Source of the DNA: Streptomyces longisporoflavus
GTDB taxonomy: Bacteria > Actinomycetota > Actinomycetes > Streptomycetales > Streptomycetaceae
Direction of reading: 5' to 3'
NCBI RefSeq assembly: GCF_014649775.1
Contig: NZ_BMTR01000001.1
Coordinates: forward strand, 248,001-312,000
Length of the DNA stretch: 64,000 bases
A model generated the notes under the pieces. It was not told the DNA's origin. It ran no database searches and worked only from the letters and a program-made list of their open reading frames with translations. Both the position numbers and the translations under genes were made by a program. This document shows, one piece after another, positions 18,165-26,267 of the stretch (positions are counted from its first letter, which is position 1; every line of letters starts with the position of its first letter).

Positions 18165-18691
18165 GCCTTCCCGCCAGCGGCGAGGTCGGTGACGGGTTCG
18201 GTGACGGGCTCGGTGGCGTAACGGCTCATCACGCGGATGTTCGCCTCGGGAGTCAACGCCTGCCCGTCGGCGATCATCGCTTGCAGGTCCCTGAAGTACT
18301 GCACGTACAGATCCGGCGTGAAGATGCTGAGCATCACGGCCCGCTGGTCGGTCGTGTTGGCGAAGGTGTGCGGTGCGCCGGGCGGAACCATCACGAGCGT
18401 TCCGGCGGTCGCGTCGTACTCCTTCTCGCCGACCGTGAACCGCACGGTGCCGGAGATGACGTAGAAACCCTCGTCGTGCCGGGCGTGCCGGTGCTGCGCC
18501 GGTCCGGGCGTGTGCGGCGCGAGGATCGACTCGGCGAGTCCGAGGCGGTGCTTGGTGTTGCCGCCGTCCTCGAGGACGCGCAGCCGCGTGGTGCCCAAAA
18601 CTATCGTCTCGCCGTCGCCCGGCCCCACCACCGATACGGCGGGGTGGTTCGCCGGGGTCAACGCGTCACTCGTCATTGGTTCGTCACTCAT
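18161..18691 (-). CDS. cupin domain-containing protein
   Basis: About 176 residues from MSDEP at 18691 (MTSDAL at 18676 is an alternative). A single beta-barrel cupin domain is evident, with metal ligands in motif 1 (QHRHARHDEGFYVISGTVRF) and motif 2 (VMVPPGAPHTFANT). Such proteins are small dioxygenase-like or ligand-binding proteins; the substrate is unknown. The C-terminus has a tandem VTEPVTEPVT. Translationally coupled to DoxX and divergent from a LysR gene 80 bases away, which probably regulates the pair. Confidence 0.85.
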   Translation of the reverse strand: MSDEPMTSDALTPANHPAVSVVGPGDGETIVLGTTRLRVLEDGGNTKHRLGLAESILAPHTPGPAQHRHARHDEGFYVISGTVRFTVGEKEYDATAGTLVMVPPGAPHTFANTTDQRAVMLSIFTPDLYVQYFRDLQAMIADGQALTPEANIRVMSRYATEPVTEPVTDLAAGGKA

Positions 18692-18746
18692 GCTCCGATC
18701 CCACATCCGGGGCGCAGCCGGCGTCCAAGACCTGTTCCGTGATCCC

Positions 18747-18763
18747 GATACCCAACGGGTATC
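18747..18763. promoter_or_regulatory. LysR-type operator candidate (T-N11-A palindrome)
   Basis: GATACCCAACGGGTATC is a perfect 7-bp inverted repeat with a 3-base centre and contains the canonical LysR spacing T-N11-A (T at 18749, A at 18761). It lies in the 80-base divergent region between the cupin and LysR genes, 9 bases before the LysR start, fitting an autoregulatory and cupin-controlling site. Confidence 0.7.
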
Positions 18764-18771
18764 GTCGCAGC

Positions 18772-19653
18772 ATGGAGCTACGCGCGCTGCGTTATTTCGT
18801 GGCGGTGGCCGAGGAACTGCACTTCGGCCGGGCCGCGGTCCGCCTGCACATGAGCCAGCCGCCGCTGAGCCGGGCGATCAAGCAGCTGGAGACCGAGATC
18901 GGCGCCGCGCTGTTCGACCGGGCGCCCGCCGGTGTCACGCTCACCCCGGTGGGTGCGGTACTGCTCGACGAGGCGCGGGCCCTGCTCGAACAGGCGGAGC
19001 GGGTGCGCGAGCGCGTGGCCGCCGCGGCCGGCGCCGCGACCCTCACCGTCGGCATCCTGGGGGACAGCACCGACCCGGGCGTGACCCGTCTTGCCGGTGC
19101 CTACCGCCGGAGGCACCCGCGGGTCGAGATCCGCGTCCGCGAGACCGACCTGACCGACCCGACCTGCGGACTGCACGCCGGCCTTGTCGATGTCGCCCTG
19201 ACCCGGGGGCCGTTCGACGAGACGGGCCTGACCGTGCACGAACTGCGCGCCGATCCGGTGGGCGCTCTGCTGCGCACCGACGATCCGCTGGCCCGCCGCG
19301 ACAGCCTCGGGCCGGCCGATCTGGCCGACCGCCGCTGGTTCGTCTTCCCCGAAGGCACCGACCCGCTCTGGCAGGCGTACTGGAACGGCGGAGAACCTCG
19401 CCGGGGCCCGGTGGTGCGCGCCGTCGTGGAGTGCAAGCAGGCGGTTCTCTGGAACGGCACCGTCGGCATGACCCTCCTGGACCACGAACCGGGGGACGGG
19501 CTCCAGGTGGTGCCGTTGCGCGACATGCCGCCGAGCCGCGTGGTGGCGGCATGGAAGGAAGGCGACCCGAATCCGCTGATCCGCTCGTTCGTACAGACCG
19601 CGATCGCCGCCTACCGTGACGGGACAGGCGGAGGTGCCGGACGTGGCGAGTGA
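18772..19653 (+). CDS. LysR family transcriptional regulator
   Basis: A 293-residue regulator with an N-terminal helix-turn-helix (MELRALRYFVAVAEELHFGRAAVRLHMSQPPLSRAIKQLE in consecutive blocks) and a substrate-binding domain. The sequence LHFGRAAxRLHMSQPPLSR is typical of the BenM/CatM-like branch. The ATG at 18772 begins the conserved domain; an earlier in-frame ATG would place coding sequence across the operator. Divergent from the cupin-DoxX pair, with the palindrome between, so these are its likely targets. Confidence 0.92.
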   Translation: MELRALRYFVAVAEELHFGRAAVRLHMSQPPLSRAIKQLETEIGAALFDRAPAGVTLTPVGAVLLDEARALLEQAERVRERVAAAAGAATLTVGILGDSTDPGVTRLAGAYRRRHPRVEIRVRETDLTDPTCGLHAGLVDVALTRGPFDETGLTVHELRADPVGALLRTDDPLARRDSLGPADLADRRWFVFPEGTDPLWQAYWNGGEPRRGPVVRAVVECKQAVLWNGTVGMTLLDHEPGDGLQVVPLRDMPPSRVVAAWKEGDPNPLIRSFVQTAIAAYRDGTGGGAGRGE

Positions 19654-19706
19654 GGCCGTCGGCCAATTCCGTGCCGCGTCGTCGCCGAACAGTGCAGACT
19701 CGCTGC

Positions 19707-20324
19707 ATGGCGGACATGCGGGCGTTCCGGGACGCGGTGAGCGACTGGGCGGCGGGCGGCCCCGGCGGGCCGGCGGGCGATCTGGCCGAACGGGTGGGGG
19801 TGCGCACCGCGGTGCTGCTCGAAGGCCCCAGTGATCTCGCGGCCGTTGAGGCGCTGGCCGCACGGCGCGGTCGTGACCTGGCCGCCGAAGGTGTGTGTGT
19901 CGTGTCGATGGGCGGGGCGATGAGCATCGGCCGCTACGCCGAACTCCTCGGACCGCCCGGCCTGGACCTGCGCCTGGCGGGACTGTGCGACGAGAACGAG
20001 CAGCGGTTCTACGACCGCGGTCTGGAGCGGGCAGGGGCGCCGCACCGGGACTTCTTCGTGTGCGTGTCGGACCTGGAGGACGAACTCATCCGAGCCCTGG
20101 GCACCGCCGCGGTCGAGGAGGCCGTACGGGCCGAGGGCGACCTGCGGGCCTGGCAGACCTTCGTGCGCCAGCCCGCACAGCACGGCCGCTCCCGGCAGCA
20201 GCAGTTGCGGCGCTTCCTCGGCACGAAGAAGGGCCGCAAGATCCGCTACGGCAGCCTCCTCGTCGAGGCCCTCGACCCGTCCCGTACCCCGGCCCCGCTC
20301 GACGGCCTCCTCGCTAGCCTGTGA
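19707..20324 (+). CDS. stand-alone TOPRIM domain protein (OLD-type)
   Basis: About 205 residues from an ATG at 19707; a weak ribosome site leaves the start uncertain. The first 100 residues form a TOPRIM fold as in OLD-family nucleases: the acidic VLLEGPSDLAAVEALA (Glu39), a glycine turn VVSMGGAMS, and the second acidic cluster AGLCDENEQ (Asp95, Glu96, Glu98). A basic stretch TKKGRKIRYGSLL follows near the C-terminus. Unlike OLD nucleases, no ATPase domain is attached or encoded beside it. It may cleave or bind nucleic acid, but nothing in the neighbourhood fixes a role. Confidence 0.75.
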   Translation: MADMRAFRDAVSDWAAGGPGGPAGDLAERVGVRTAVLLEGPSDLAAVEALAARRGRDLAAEGVCVVSMGGAMSIGRYAELLGPPGLDLRLAGLCDENEQRFYDRGLERAGAPHRDFFVCVSDLEDELIRALGTAAVEEAVRAEGDLRAWQTFVRQPAQHGRSRQQQLRRFLGTKKGRKIRYGSLLVEALDPSRTPAPLDGLLASL

Positions 20325-20495
20325 GGCGGCGACGCTGTGTCGCGGCGAGCCGGTGACGCGGCGAGAGCGGACCTGACCGGCCGTCGTCCCGTGCCTTCGC
20401 CGGCTTCGTCAACTTCGTCCGTGACCGGGTAACCGAGTGGGCCTACGTTTGCCGATTAGGGCTTGGGGGGAACCGATTGAGCGCAAGCTACGGTT

Positions 20496-20822
20496 ATGGA
20501 CCGATTGACCATCCGGGAGAGCGTGTCCGACAACCCGCCGTTCCTCACGCTGGTCCTGTCCGGTGAACTGGACGTCGTCAACGTGGGCAAGCTGAGCGAC
20601 ACCGTCGTCTACGAACTCGAGGCGGGCCAGCGGCATCTGCTGATAGACCTCACCGGGGTGACCTGGTGTGACAGCGGCAGTCTCTTCGCTCTCCTCGGCA
20701 TGCGGCACGCGGCCGGCCACGCCAGCGGCAGCCTCTCGCTCACCGCGGCGAGCGACTGCGTCCATGAGGCGCTCGGTCTGACCCGGCTGGTGGAGCTCCT
20801 GCCGTTCATCGAACCTCGATAG
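20496..20822 (+). CDS. STAS domain anti-sigma factor antagonist
   Basis: A 108-residue single STAS domain protein of the SpoIIAA/RsbV class: LTLVLSGELDVVNVGKL, then DLTGVTWCDSGSLFALLGM with the phosphoacceptor Ser60 in the conserved DSGS motif, and HEALGLTRLVELLPF at the end. In the unphosphorylated form such proteins bind an anti-sigma kinase and release a SigB-type sigma factor. No kinase gene is adjacent. The SigB-type factor and PP2C phosphatase lie about 11-12 kb away in this window. Convergent with the P450 gene. Confidence 0.92.
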   Translation: MDRLTIRESVSDNPPFLTLVLSGELDVVNVGKLSDTVVYELEAGQRHLLIDLTGVTWCDSGSLFALLGMRHAAGHASGSLSLTAASDCVHEALGLTRLVELLPFIEPR

Positions 20823-20875
20823 CCGTGTGCTCCTTGCCGCTTGCCGCTTGCCGCGGTGAGCATGCGGGCCGGTGT

Positions 20876-22087
20876 CTACCAGCGCACCGGCACCTCACGC
20901 AGGCTCCGCATGAGACTGGTGCGCCACCGCGGGGTGCCGTCACCGTCGAAGTCCAGGCGGGGGAAGCGGTCAAGCAGGGCGCGCAGGGCCAAGGTCGCCT
21001 CCAGGCGGGCCAGTGGGGCGCCCAGGCAGTGGTGGAGTCCGTGCCCGAAGGCGAGATGGGCGCGGGTCGTGGCCGGGTCCCGGCGGATGTCGAACCGTTC
21101 GGGGTCGGGGAAGCGCGCGGGATCGCGGTTGGCGGCGGCGATGGAGAGCACGACGCGCGCGCCCGCCGGTATCCGGACGCCGCCGAGGTCGATGGGTTCG
21201 GCGGCGTAGCGGTACGTACCCGCCGGCGCGGGCGACTCGTAGCGGAGCGTCTCCTCCACGGCGCCTTGCAGCAATCCGGGGTCGGCACGGAGGGCGGCGA
21301 GCTGCTCGGGATGGCCGAGCAGCAGGTGTACGGCGCCGGCGATGAGGTTGACGGTGGTCTCGTGCCCGGCGACGAGCAACAGGAAGGCCATGCCGAGGAG
21401 TTCCCCGGGTGCCAGCCGGTCGCCGTCGCCCCCGTCGTGGGCGCGGACCAGGGCGTGCAGCAGGTCGCTCTCCGCCGCGTCCGGCAGCTGCCGCTTCTTC
21501 TCCGCGAGGCCCGCGAGGTAGACGGCCATCTCCTGTGAGGCGCGGGCGGACTCCTCCGCGTCGTCGAGGGAGACGACCTTCGTGGACCACTCCCGGAAGG
21601 CGGTCCGGTCCGCTTCCGGCACGCCCAGCAGCTCGCAGATGATGGTGAGCGGCAGGGGATAGGCGTATGCGGCCACGAGGTCGGCGCGGCCGTCGGCGGC
21701 CACGGCGTCCAGGAGCGCGTCGGCCGCCTCCTGGATGCGGGGCCGCAGTGCCTGGACGCGGCGTGCGGTGAACTCGCGGGCCACCAGGGTCCGCAGGCGG
21801 GTGTGGTCGGGCGGGTCGACCTGGAGCATGTTGCTGCCCACGGCGTACAGCCCGTCGTCCTCGAAGTCGGCCGAGTGCCGCACGTCATTGCGCAGCCGGG
21901 GGTCGGCGAACGCGGCGCGTACTTCCTCGTGCCCGATCACGAGCCACGACTCGTCCCCGGTGGGGAAGCGTGCGTGGTGGACCGCTCCGCGGGAGCGCAG
22001 GGCGGCGAAGGCGGAGTATGGGTCGGCGGTGAAGTCGTCGGTGAAATCGGTGAGTCGGACGGTGGCGTGCTGGTGCTGCGTGGGCAT
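20876..22087 (-). CDS. cytochrome P450 monooxygenase
   Basis: A 403-residue bacterial class I P450. The I-helix motif AGHETT is at residues 240-245, ExxR is ETLR at 279-282, and the heme loop FGHGLHHCLG has the cysteine ligand Cys354. The acidic-alcohol pair is unusual in having Glu242-Thr243-Thr244 in the oxygen-activation motif, which is common in CYP105/CYP107-like enzymes. GGGAGCCGTCC precedes the ATG at 22087; longer frames upstream are antisense to the Nudix gene. No ferredoxin gene follows, so redox partners are elsewhere. The substrate is unknown. Confidence 0.94.
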   Translation of the reverse strand: MPTQHQHATVRLTDFTDDFTADPYSAFAALRSRGAVHHARFPTGDESWLVIGHEEVRAAFADPRLRNDVRHSADFEDDGLYAVGSNMLQVDPPDHTRLRTLVAREFTARRVQALRPRIQEAADALLDAVAADGRADLVAAYAYPLPLTIICELLGVPEADRTAFREWSTKVVSLDDAEESARASQEMAVYLAGLAEKKRQLPDAAESDLLHALVRAHDGGDGDRLAPGELLGMAFLLLVAGHETTVNLIAGAVHLLLGHPEQLAALRADPGLLQGAVEETLRYESPAPAGTYRYAAEPIDLGGVRIPAGARVVLSIAAANRDPARFPDPERFDIRRDPATTRAHLAFGHGLHHCLGAPLARLEATLALRALLDRFPRLDFDGDGTPRWRTSLMRSLREVPVRW

Positions 22088-22107
22088 GGACGGCTCCCGG
22101 ACAGAAA

Positions 22108-22173
22108 TGGGGACAGCTCCCCGTTTACGCGTCAGGGGTGACCGTAACATGAAGTGGGGGCAGCTCCCCGTTT
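22108..22173. promoter_or_regulatory. duplicated 19-bp hairpin motif in the P450/Nudix divergent promoter region
   Basis: TGGGGACAGCTCCCCGTTT at 22108-22126 recurs with one change (G for A) at 22155-22173, 47 bases apart. Each contains a GGGGx-CAGC-TCCCC hairpin core. The pair occupies most of the 109-base gap between the divergent genes, so a dimeric repressor binding both copies is plausible. Confidence 0.6.
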
Positions 22174-22196
22174 GTGGTCCGCGTACCGTCAGGTCG

Positions 22197-22682
22197 ATGG
22201 AGCCCACGCGACGGACCGCCGCCCGAGTCATCTGCCTGGACGCTGCCCAGCGCCTGCTTCTCATGCGCTGGCGTGACCCGTTCGACGGGGCCTGGCTCTG
22301 GGAGCCGCCCGGCGGCGGCATCGAGCCGGGGGAGACGCCGCTGATGGCCGCGCGGCGTGAACTGGCCGAGGAAACCGGCCTCGACCCGGCCGCCGTGGTC
22401 GACGGCCGGTCCGTGCCGGTCGCTCGTGATGTGCGGTGGAACGGCCGGCAGTACACCGGGACCGAGTGCTTCTTCCTCGCCCGGTTCGCCGAGGAGCAGC
22501 CTCCGCTCGCGCGTACCGGCCTGCTCCCCGAGGAGCGGGAAAGCCTGGACACGCACGTATGGATCGCGTGGTCGGAGCTGGGCTCGCTGCCCGACCCGGT
22601 GGAGCCGCCGCAGTTGCTTGCCGTGCTCGGCGCCCTGGCACCGGACGGCCCGTGGCCGCGTGGTGAACGCCGAGCTTCGTGA
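22197..22682 (+). CDS. Nudix hydrolase
   Basis: A 161-residue Nudix protein. The Nudix box spans residues 40-62 and matches GX5EX7REUXEEXGU completely: G40, E46, R54-E55, E58-E59, G61. It would hydrolyse a nucleoside diphosphate-linked compound; the family cannot be narrowed, though LLMRWRDPFDGAWLWEPPGGG resembles NTP pyrophosphohydrolase members. Start at the ATG 22197; upstream in-frame sequence is antisense to the P450. The divergent P450 shares the duplicated hairpin region. Confidence 0.92.
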   Translation: MEPTRRTAARVICLDAAQRLLLMRWRDPFDGAWLWEPPGGGIEPGETPLMAARRELAEETGLDPAAVVDGRSVPVARDVRWNGRQYTGTECFFLARFAEEQPPLARTGLLPEERESLDTHVWIAWSELGSLPDPVEPPQLLAVLGALAPDGPWPRGERRAS

Positions 22683-22720
22683 GGTGAGTTGGCCGCGAAG
22701 GGCGTACGCGCGGCAGCGGG

Positions 22721-22963
22721 TCAGAAGGGCATACGGCCCCGGCTGCGCCGACCGGCCGAGCCGCTGCGGCTCACGGCCTTGGAACTGCTGCGGAACGGCT
22801 TGCTGAAGATCCGGCCCAGGATGCCGGGAGCCTTGCTGCCGGCGCGCGAACCGGCACCCAGGGTGCGCTGGGTGCCGCGCTCGGGGTGCCGCGAGAGACG
22901 GGGCACGAAGAAGGCGAGGACCGCCAGGACGATGCAGACAGCGACTATGCCGACAATGATCAC
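22721..22963 (-). CDS. DUF6411 family small membrane protein
   Basis: An 80-residue protein starting with GTG at 22963, preceded by AGGGAGCCCTTC. One N-terminal hydrophobic helix (IIVGIVAVCIVLAVLAFFVPRL) is followed by a basic Ser/Gly-rich tail (GTQRTLGAGSRAGSKAPG, IFSKPFRSSSKA, GRMPF) characteristic of DUF6411 proteins in Streptomyces. The family is of unknown function. A longer frame starting 129 bases upstream was rejected because it is low-complexity and lacks a ribosome site. Confidence 0.8.
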   Translation of the reverse strand: MIIVGIVAVCIVLAVLAFFVPRLSRHPERGTQRTLGAGSRAGSKAPGILGRIFSKPFRSSSKAVSRSGSAGRRSRGRMPF

Positions 22964-23102
22964 GAAGGGCTCCCTGTGTCGAGCTGTGCCGGGTGGTGCC
23001 GAGTTGTGTCGAGGCGTTCCTCCCGAGTGCCCTGCCGTACGGCGTGTATGCGTCCCGGCGGCCTGACCGCCGGGACGCCGTCGCACTGTCACCAGTGGTG
23101 GA

Positions 23103-23768
23103 TCACCCGGTGATGGAACCCGTGAACTCCGGGAAGTCCAGGTTGTAGTCGTCGCTGTTGCGCTGCACGATGACGACGACCTTCTTGCCGTACTTCGTCT
23201 CGAGCACGTTGTCGTTGGTCTTCGTCGCGCTCACCCCTGGAGCCAGCCGCCCTTCGAGCGGTGCGCCCCCCTTCTCGAACGCGGTCTGCGCCGCCTCACC
23301 GCCATTCGTCGCGCCCTCGACGATGAGAGACAGGTCGTCGAGGGCGACGGCGGACTTGCCCGAGTTCGTCAGCTTCAGCTTCACGCGGAAGTCGGTGTTG
23401 CCCGGCTCCGCGGACTCCATCAGCTCGGAGTCGTGGTCCGTGAACACCTTCGCCTCGGTGACGGAGACCTTCAGTCCGTCCGGCCAGGTGTATGACCCGC
23501 CGAACTTCAGGCCCGTCGCCTTCTTCTCGGTTCCGTCCGCTGCGCTGTCGGCGCCCTCGTCGGAGCAGTGCTTCATCCAGTCGGCCTGACTGATGCCGCT
23601 GTCGCCGCAATCGACGTCCTTCGCCGAGGAGCCCTTCGAGCCGCCGGACGACTTCGCGTCGGCCTTGTCGCCGCCGTTGCCGCCGTCACTGCCGCCGCAC
23701 GCGGTCAGAGCGGCGAGCAGCATGGCCGTCGCAGCCGCGGTCGCGGCCGTAGTAGCGCGAACGCGCAT
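23103..23768 (-). CDS. lipoprotein, DUF4352-like
   Basis: A 221-residue lipoprotein: signal peptide MRVRATTAATAAATAMLLAALTAC with lipobox LTAC (acylated Cys24), then a Gly/Ser/Lys-rich linker and a beta-rich domain after residue 90 (GLKVSVTEAKVFTDHD, FRVKLKLTNSGKSAVALDDLSLIVEGATNGG). This immunoglobulin-like pattern, with an extracellular-ligand type LTNSGK turn, matches DUF4352 proteins. ATG 23768 was preferred over 23780 because GGGGGGAC precedes it. Surface role unknown. Confidence 0.82.
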   Translation of the reverse strand: MRVRATTAATAAATAMLLAALTACGGSDGGNGGDKADAKSSGGSKGSSAKDVDCGDSGISQADWMKHCSDEGADSAADGTEKKATGLKFGGSYTWPDGLKVSVTEAKVFTDHDSELMESAEPGNTDFRVKLKLTNSGKSAVALDDLSLIVEGATNGGEAAQTAFEKGGAPLEGRLAPGVSATKTNDNVLETKYGKKVVVIVQRNSDDYNLDFPEFTGSITG

Positions 23769-23908
23769 ATGTCCCCCCATGGTTGATCCCGGCGGAACAC
23801 GTTATGCCACATGCGATTGAAGTGTGCACAATGTCATCAGGTCGTGATCCATCCAGCGTGCAGACCCGGACCTCGCCGACCCGGACCTCGGCGCCCCGCA
23901 TCTCACCC

Positions 23909-24988
23909 TCACGCCGCTGTCGCCTCGATGAGGAAGTACGGGTCCGCCCGCGGCAGCGGGGTCACCGAGGCCAGAGAGAGGCCCGCCCGGCGGCACAGGT
24001 CCTCGAAATCGGCCCGCGTCCGTTCCCTGCCGCCCACGTTCACCATCATGTTCAGGTCGGTCAGATACGTGAGCCCCGCCGTACCGGCGTCGACGACCTC
24101 GGGCAGCACCGGCTCCACGATCAGTACGCGTCCTGCGGGCGGCATCACCTCGCGGCAGTGGGCCAGGATCGTGACCGCCTGCTCGTCCGACCAGTCGTGC
24201 ACGATGCTCTTCATCAGATAGACGTCCGAGCCCGCGGGAACCGAGTGGAAGAAGTCGCCGGCCACCGGCGAGCATCGCGCCGTGAGCCCCTGCCGCTCCA
24301 GCGTCGCCGGCGCCCGGGACAGGCCCTCCTCGGTGTCGTAGATGACGCCGGTCAGTTTCGGGTGCTCCCTGAGCACCGCGCTCAGCAAGGTGCCGTCACC
24401 GCCCCCGACGTCGGTCACGGAGCCGAAGCGGCCGAAGTCGAAGGCGTGCGGCAGGACGGTGGCCGTCGCCATGACGGCCTGGCTCATGGCCGCGTTGAAC
24501 TCCGCGGACAACTCCGGGAACTCCTTGAGGTGACCGAAGAAGTCCTTGCCGAAGATCGCGTCGAACGCGACGTCACCGGTCCGGACACTGTCGTCCAGGC
24601 GTTCCCAGGCCCGCAGCATCGTCGGCTCGGTGAACATGCGCACCAGTGATGTGAGCGAGTCCGGACGGCGGGAGTCCAGGGGCGCGCCCGCGGGGGTCAC
24701 CGAGAAGGAGCCCGCGGTGTGTTCGCGCAGCAGGCCCAGGCTCGCCAAGGCGCGCAGCAGCCTGGTCATGGGCTGGGTACGCGCTCCGGCGTCGGCGGCC
24801 ACTTCGGCTGCCGACCGCTCCTTGTCGCCGATCAGTTCCATCACCCTCAGCCGGACCGCCGCGCGGACGGTCTGCGCGGCCAGACTCCCGAACACGAGCC
24901 GTGCCACCAGTTCACGGTCGCCTTCGGTGTCCTTCGGCGCGGCCCCGCTCGCAGTGGCCCCGCTCGCCGTGGTGTCGTCGTCCGTCAT
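23909..24988 (-). CDS. SAM-dependent O-methyltransferase (acetylserotonin/polyketide type)
   Basis: A 359-residue methyltransferase with an N-terminal dimerisation domain containing a winged helix (AAEVAADAGARTQPMTRLLRALASLGLL) and a C-terminal Rossmann domain. SAM motif I is VTDVGGGDGTLL (about 191-202), and the catalytic His region SIVHDWSDEQ is at 261-270. This is the plant-COMT-like family used for O-methylation of aromatic or polyketide products. Strong ribosome site AAGGGGAGC before the ATG. It stands alone, without biosynthetic genes nearby. Confidence 0.92.
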   Translation of the reverse strand: MTDDDTTASGATASGAAPKDTEGDRELVARLVFGSLAAQTVRAAVRLRVMELIGDKERSAAEVAADAGARTQPMTRLLRALASLGLLREHTAGSFSVTPAGAPLDSRRPDSLTSLVRMFTEPTMLRAWERLDDSVRTGDVAFDAIFGKDFFGHLKEFPELSAEFNAAMSQAVMATATVLPHAFDFGRFGSVTDVGGGDGTLLSAVLREHPKLTGVIYDTEEGLSRAPATLERQGLTARCSPVAGDFFHSVPAGSDVYLMKSIVHDWSDEQAVTILAHCREVMPPAGRVLIVEPVLPEVVDAGTAGLTYLTDLNMMVNVGGRERTRADFEDLCRRAGLSLASVTPLPRADPYFLIEATAA

Positions 24989-25164
24989 CGTTGCTCCCCT
25001 TCCGTATGCCGGGCAGGCGTTGTGCTCCCGCCTCGGCTCGTGGTCTCCACCATGCGGGTGTCGGCAGGGGCCGTATTGGACGAATGTTCCCGCCACCCGG
25101 GCATGTCCGGATGTGACAGGGAATCGTCATTGCGGCCATGGGCGGCGGCGCCGAGGATGGGTGC

Positions 25165-26157
25165 ATGCCCACTCCGCAACGAGTCGTCATCGCGGTCTTC
25201 CCCGATGTCGACCTCCTCGACGTCACCGGCCCGGCCGAGGTCTTCGCGCTGGCCAACCGGGAGACCGCGGGCCGCGCCGGTTACGAGGTCCGCCTCGCCG
25301 GGCCGCTCGCCGGTGAGGTCCGTACGTCGGCGGGCGTGCGGATCGTGGCCGACCTGGGCTTCGACGAGGTCCGGGGGCGGGTGGACACCCTGCTGGTGCC
25401 CGGTGCGGTCGACATGACCGACGAGGGCCCCAGCGCCCGTATCGACCCCGATGTCGTGGAGTGGGTGCGGGCCACCGCCCCGCAGGCCCGCCGAGTGGCG
25501 TCGGTGTGCGTGGGCGCGCACGTGCTCGCCGCGGCGGGGCTCCTGGACGGCAAGACGGCGACCACGCACTGGTCGACCGCCGCCCAACTGGCCGCCGAGC
25601 ACCCGGCCGTCACGGTCGACCCCGACCCCATCTTCGTACGCACCGACCGGGGCCGGCTGTGGACCGGGGCGGGGATCAGCGCCTGCCTGGATCTGGCTCT
25701 GGCCCTGGTGGCCGAGGACCAGGGCGAGGACGTGGCCCTTTCGGTGGCCCGGCAGCTGGTGATGTACCTCAAACGCCAGGGCGGCCAGAGCCAGTTCTCG
25801 GTGCCGCTCAGCCGCCCCGCCTCGGCCCGCCGCGACATCGACGAACTGCGCCTCTGGATCGCCGAGCACCTGGACGCCGACCTCTCGGCGGCGGCACTGT
25901 CGGAACGGATGTGCCTGAGCGAGCGGCACTTCGCCAGGGTGTTCAAACAGGAGACGGGTACGAGCCCGGCCGACTACGTCGAAGCCGCCCGCGTAGAGGT
26001 GGCGCGCCGCCTGCTGGAGACCACCGACGGCCCGCTCGACCAGGTCGCCGCCGCTGCCGGGCTCGGCTCGGTCGAGACGCTGCACCGGGCCTTCAACCGG
26101 CAGCTCGCCACCACCCCGGCGGCCTACCGCCGCCGCTTCCGCGTCCAGACCGCCTGA
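25165..26157 (+). CDS. GlxA-like AraC family regulator with DJ-1/PfpI domain
   Basis: A 330-residue regulator. The N-terminal DJ-1/PfpI fold (VVIAVFPDVDLLDVTGPAEVFALANR, nucleophile-like Cys in ASVCVGAHVLAAAGLLDG) is joined to a C-terminal AraC DNA-binding domain with two helix-turn-helix units (LSERMCLSERHFARVFKQETG; DQVAAAAGLGSVETLHRAFNRQL). The ATG at 25165 has GAGGA upstream. The next gene, a cysteine hydrolase, is 110 bases downstream on the same strand. GlxA-type regulators frequently sit beside isochorismatase-like hydrolases and control them. Confidence 0.92.
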   Translation: MPTPQRVVIAVFPDVDLLDVTGPAEVFALANRETAGRAGYEVRLAGPLAGEVRTSAGVRIVADLGFDEVRGRVDTLLVPGAVDMTDEGPSARIDPDVVEWVRATAPQARRVASVCVGAHVLAAAGLLDGKTATTHWSTAAQLAAEHPAVTVDPDPIFVRTDRGRLWTGAGISACLDLALALVAEDQGEDVALSVARQLVMYLKRQGGQSQFSVPLSRPASARRDIDELRLWIAEHLDADLSAAALSERMCLSERHFARVFKQETGTSPADYVEAARVEVARRLLETTDGPLDQVAAAAGLGSVETLHRAFNRQLATTPAAYRRRFRVQTA

Positions 26158-26267
26158 CCCCCTTCACCCGACACCAACACCAACACCCTCCGGGCATGCG
26201 GGCGAGCCCCGCGGCTTCGCCATGCCGCATGCCGTGACGCACCGCGAAACACGAAAGGCCCCCAATC

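Noticed and set aside
20832..20853. Three CTTGCCG units between the STAS and P450 genes
   Set aside because: Short and in a convergent gap; probably simple sequence without function.
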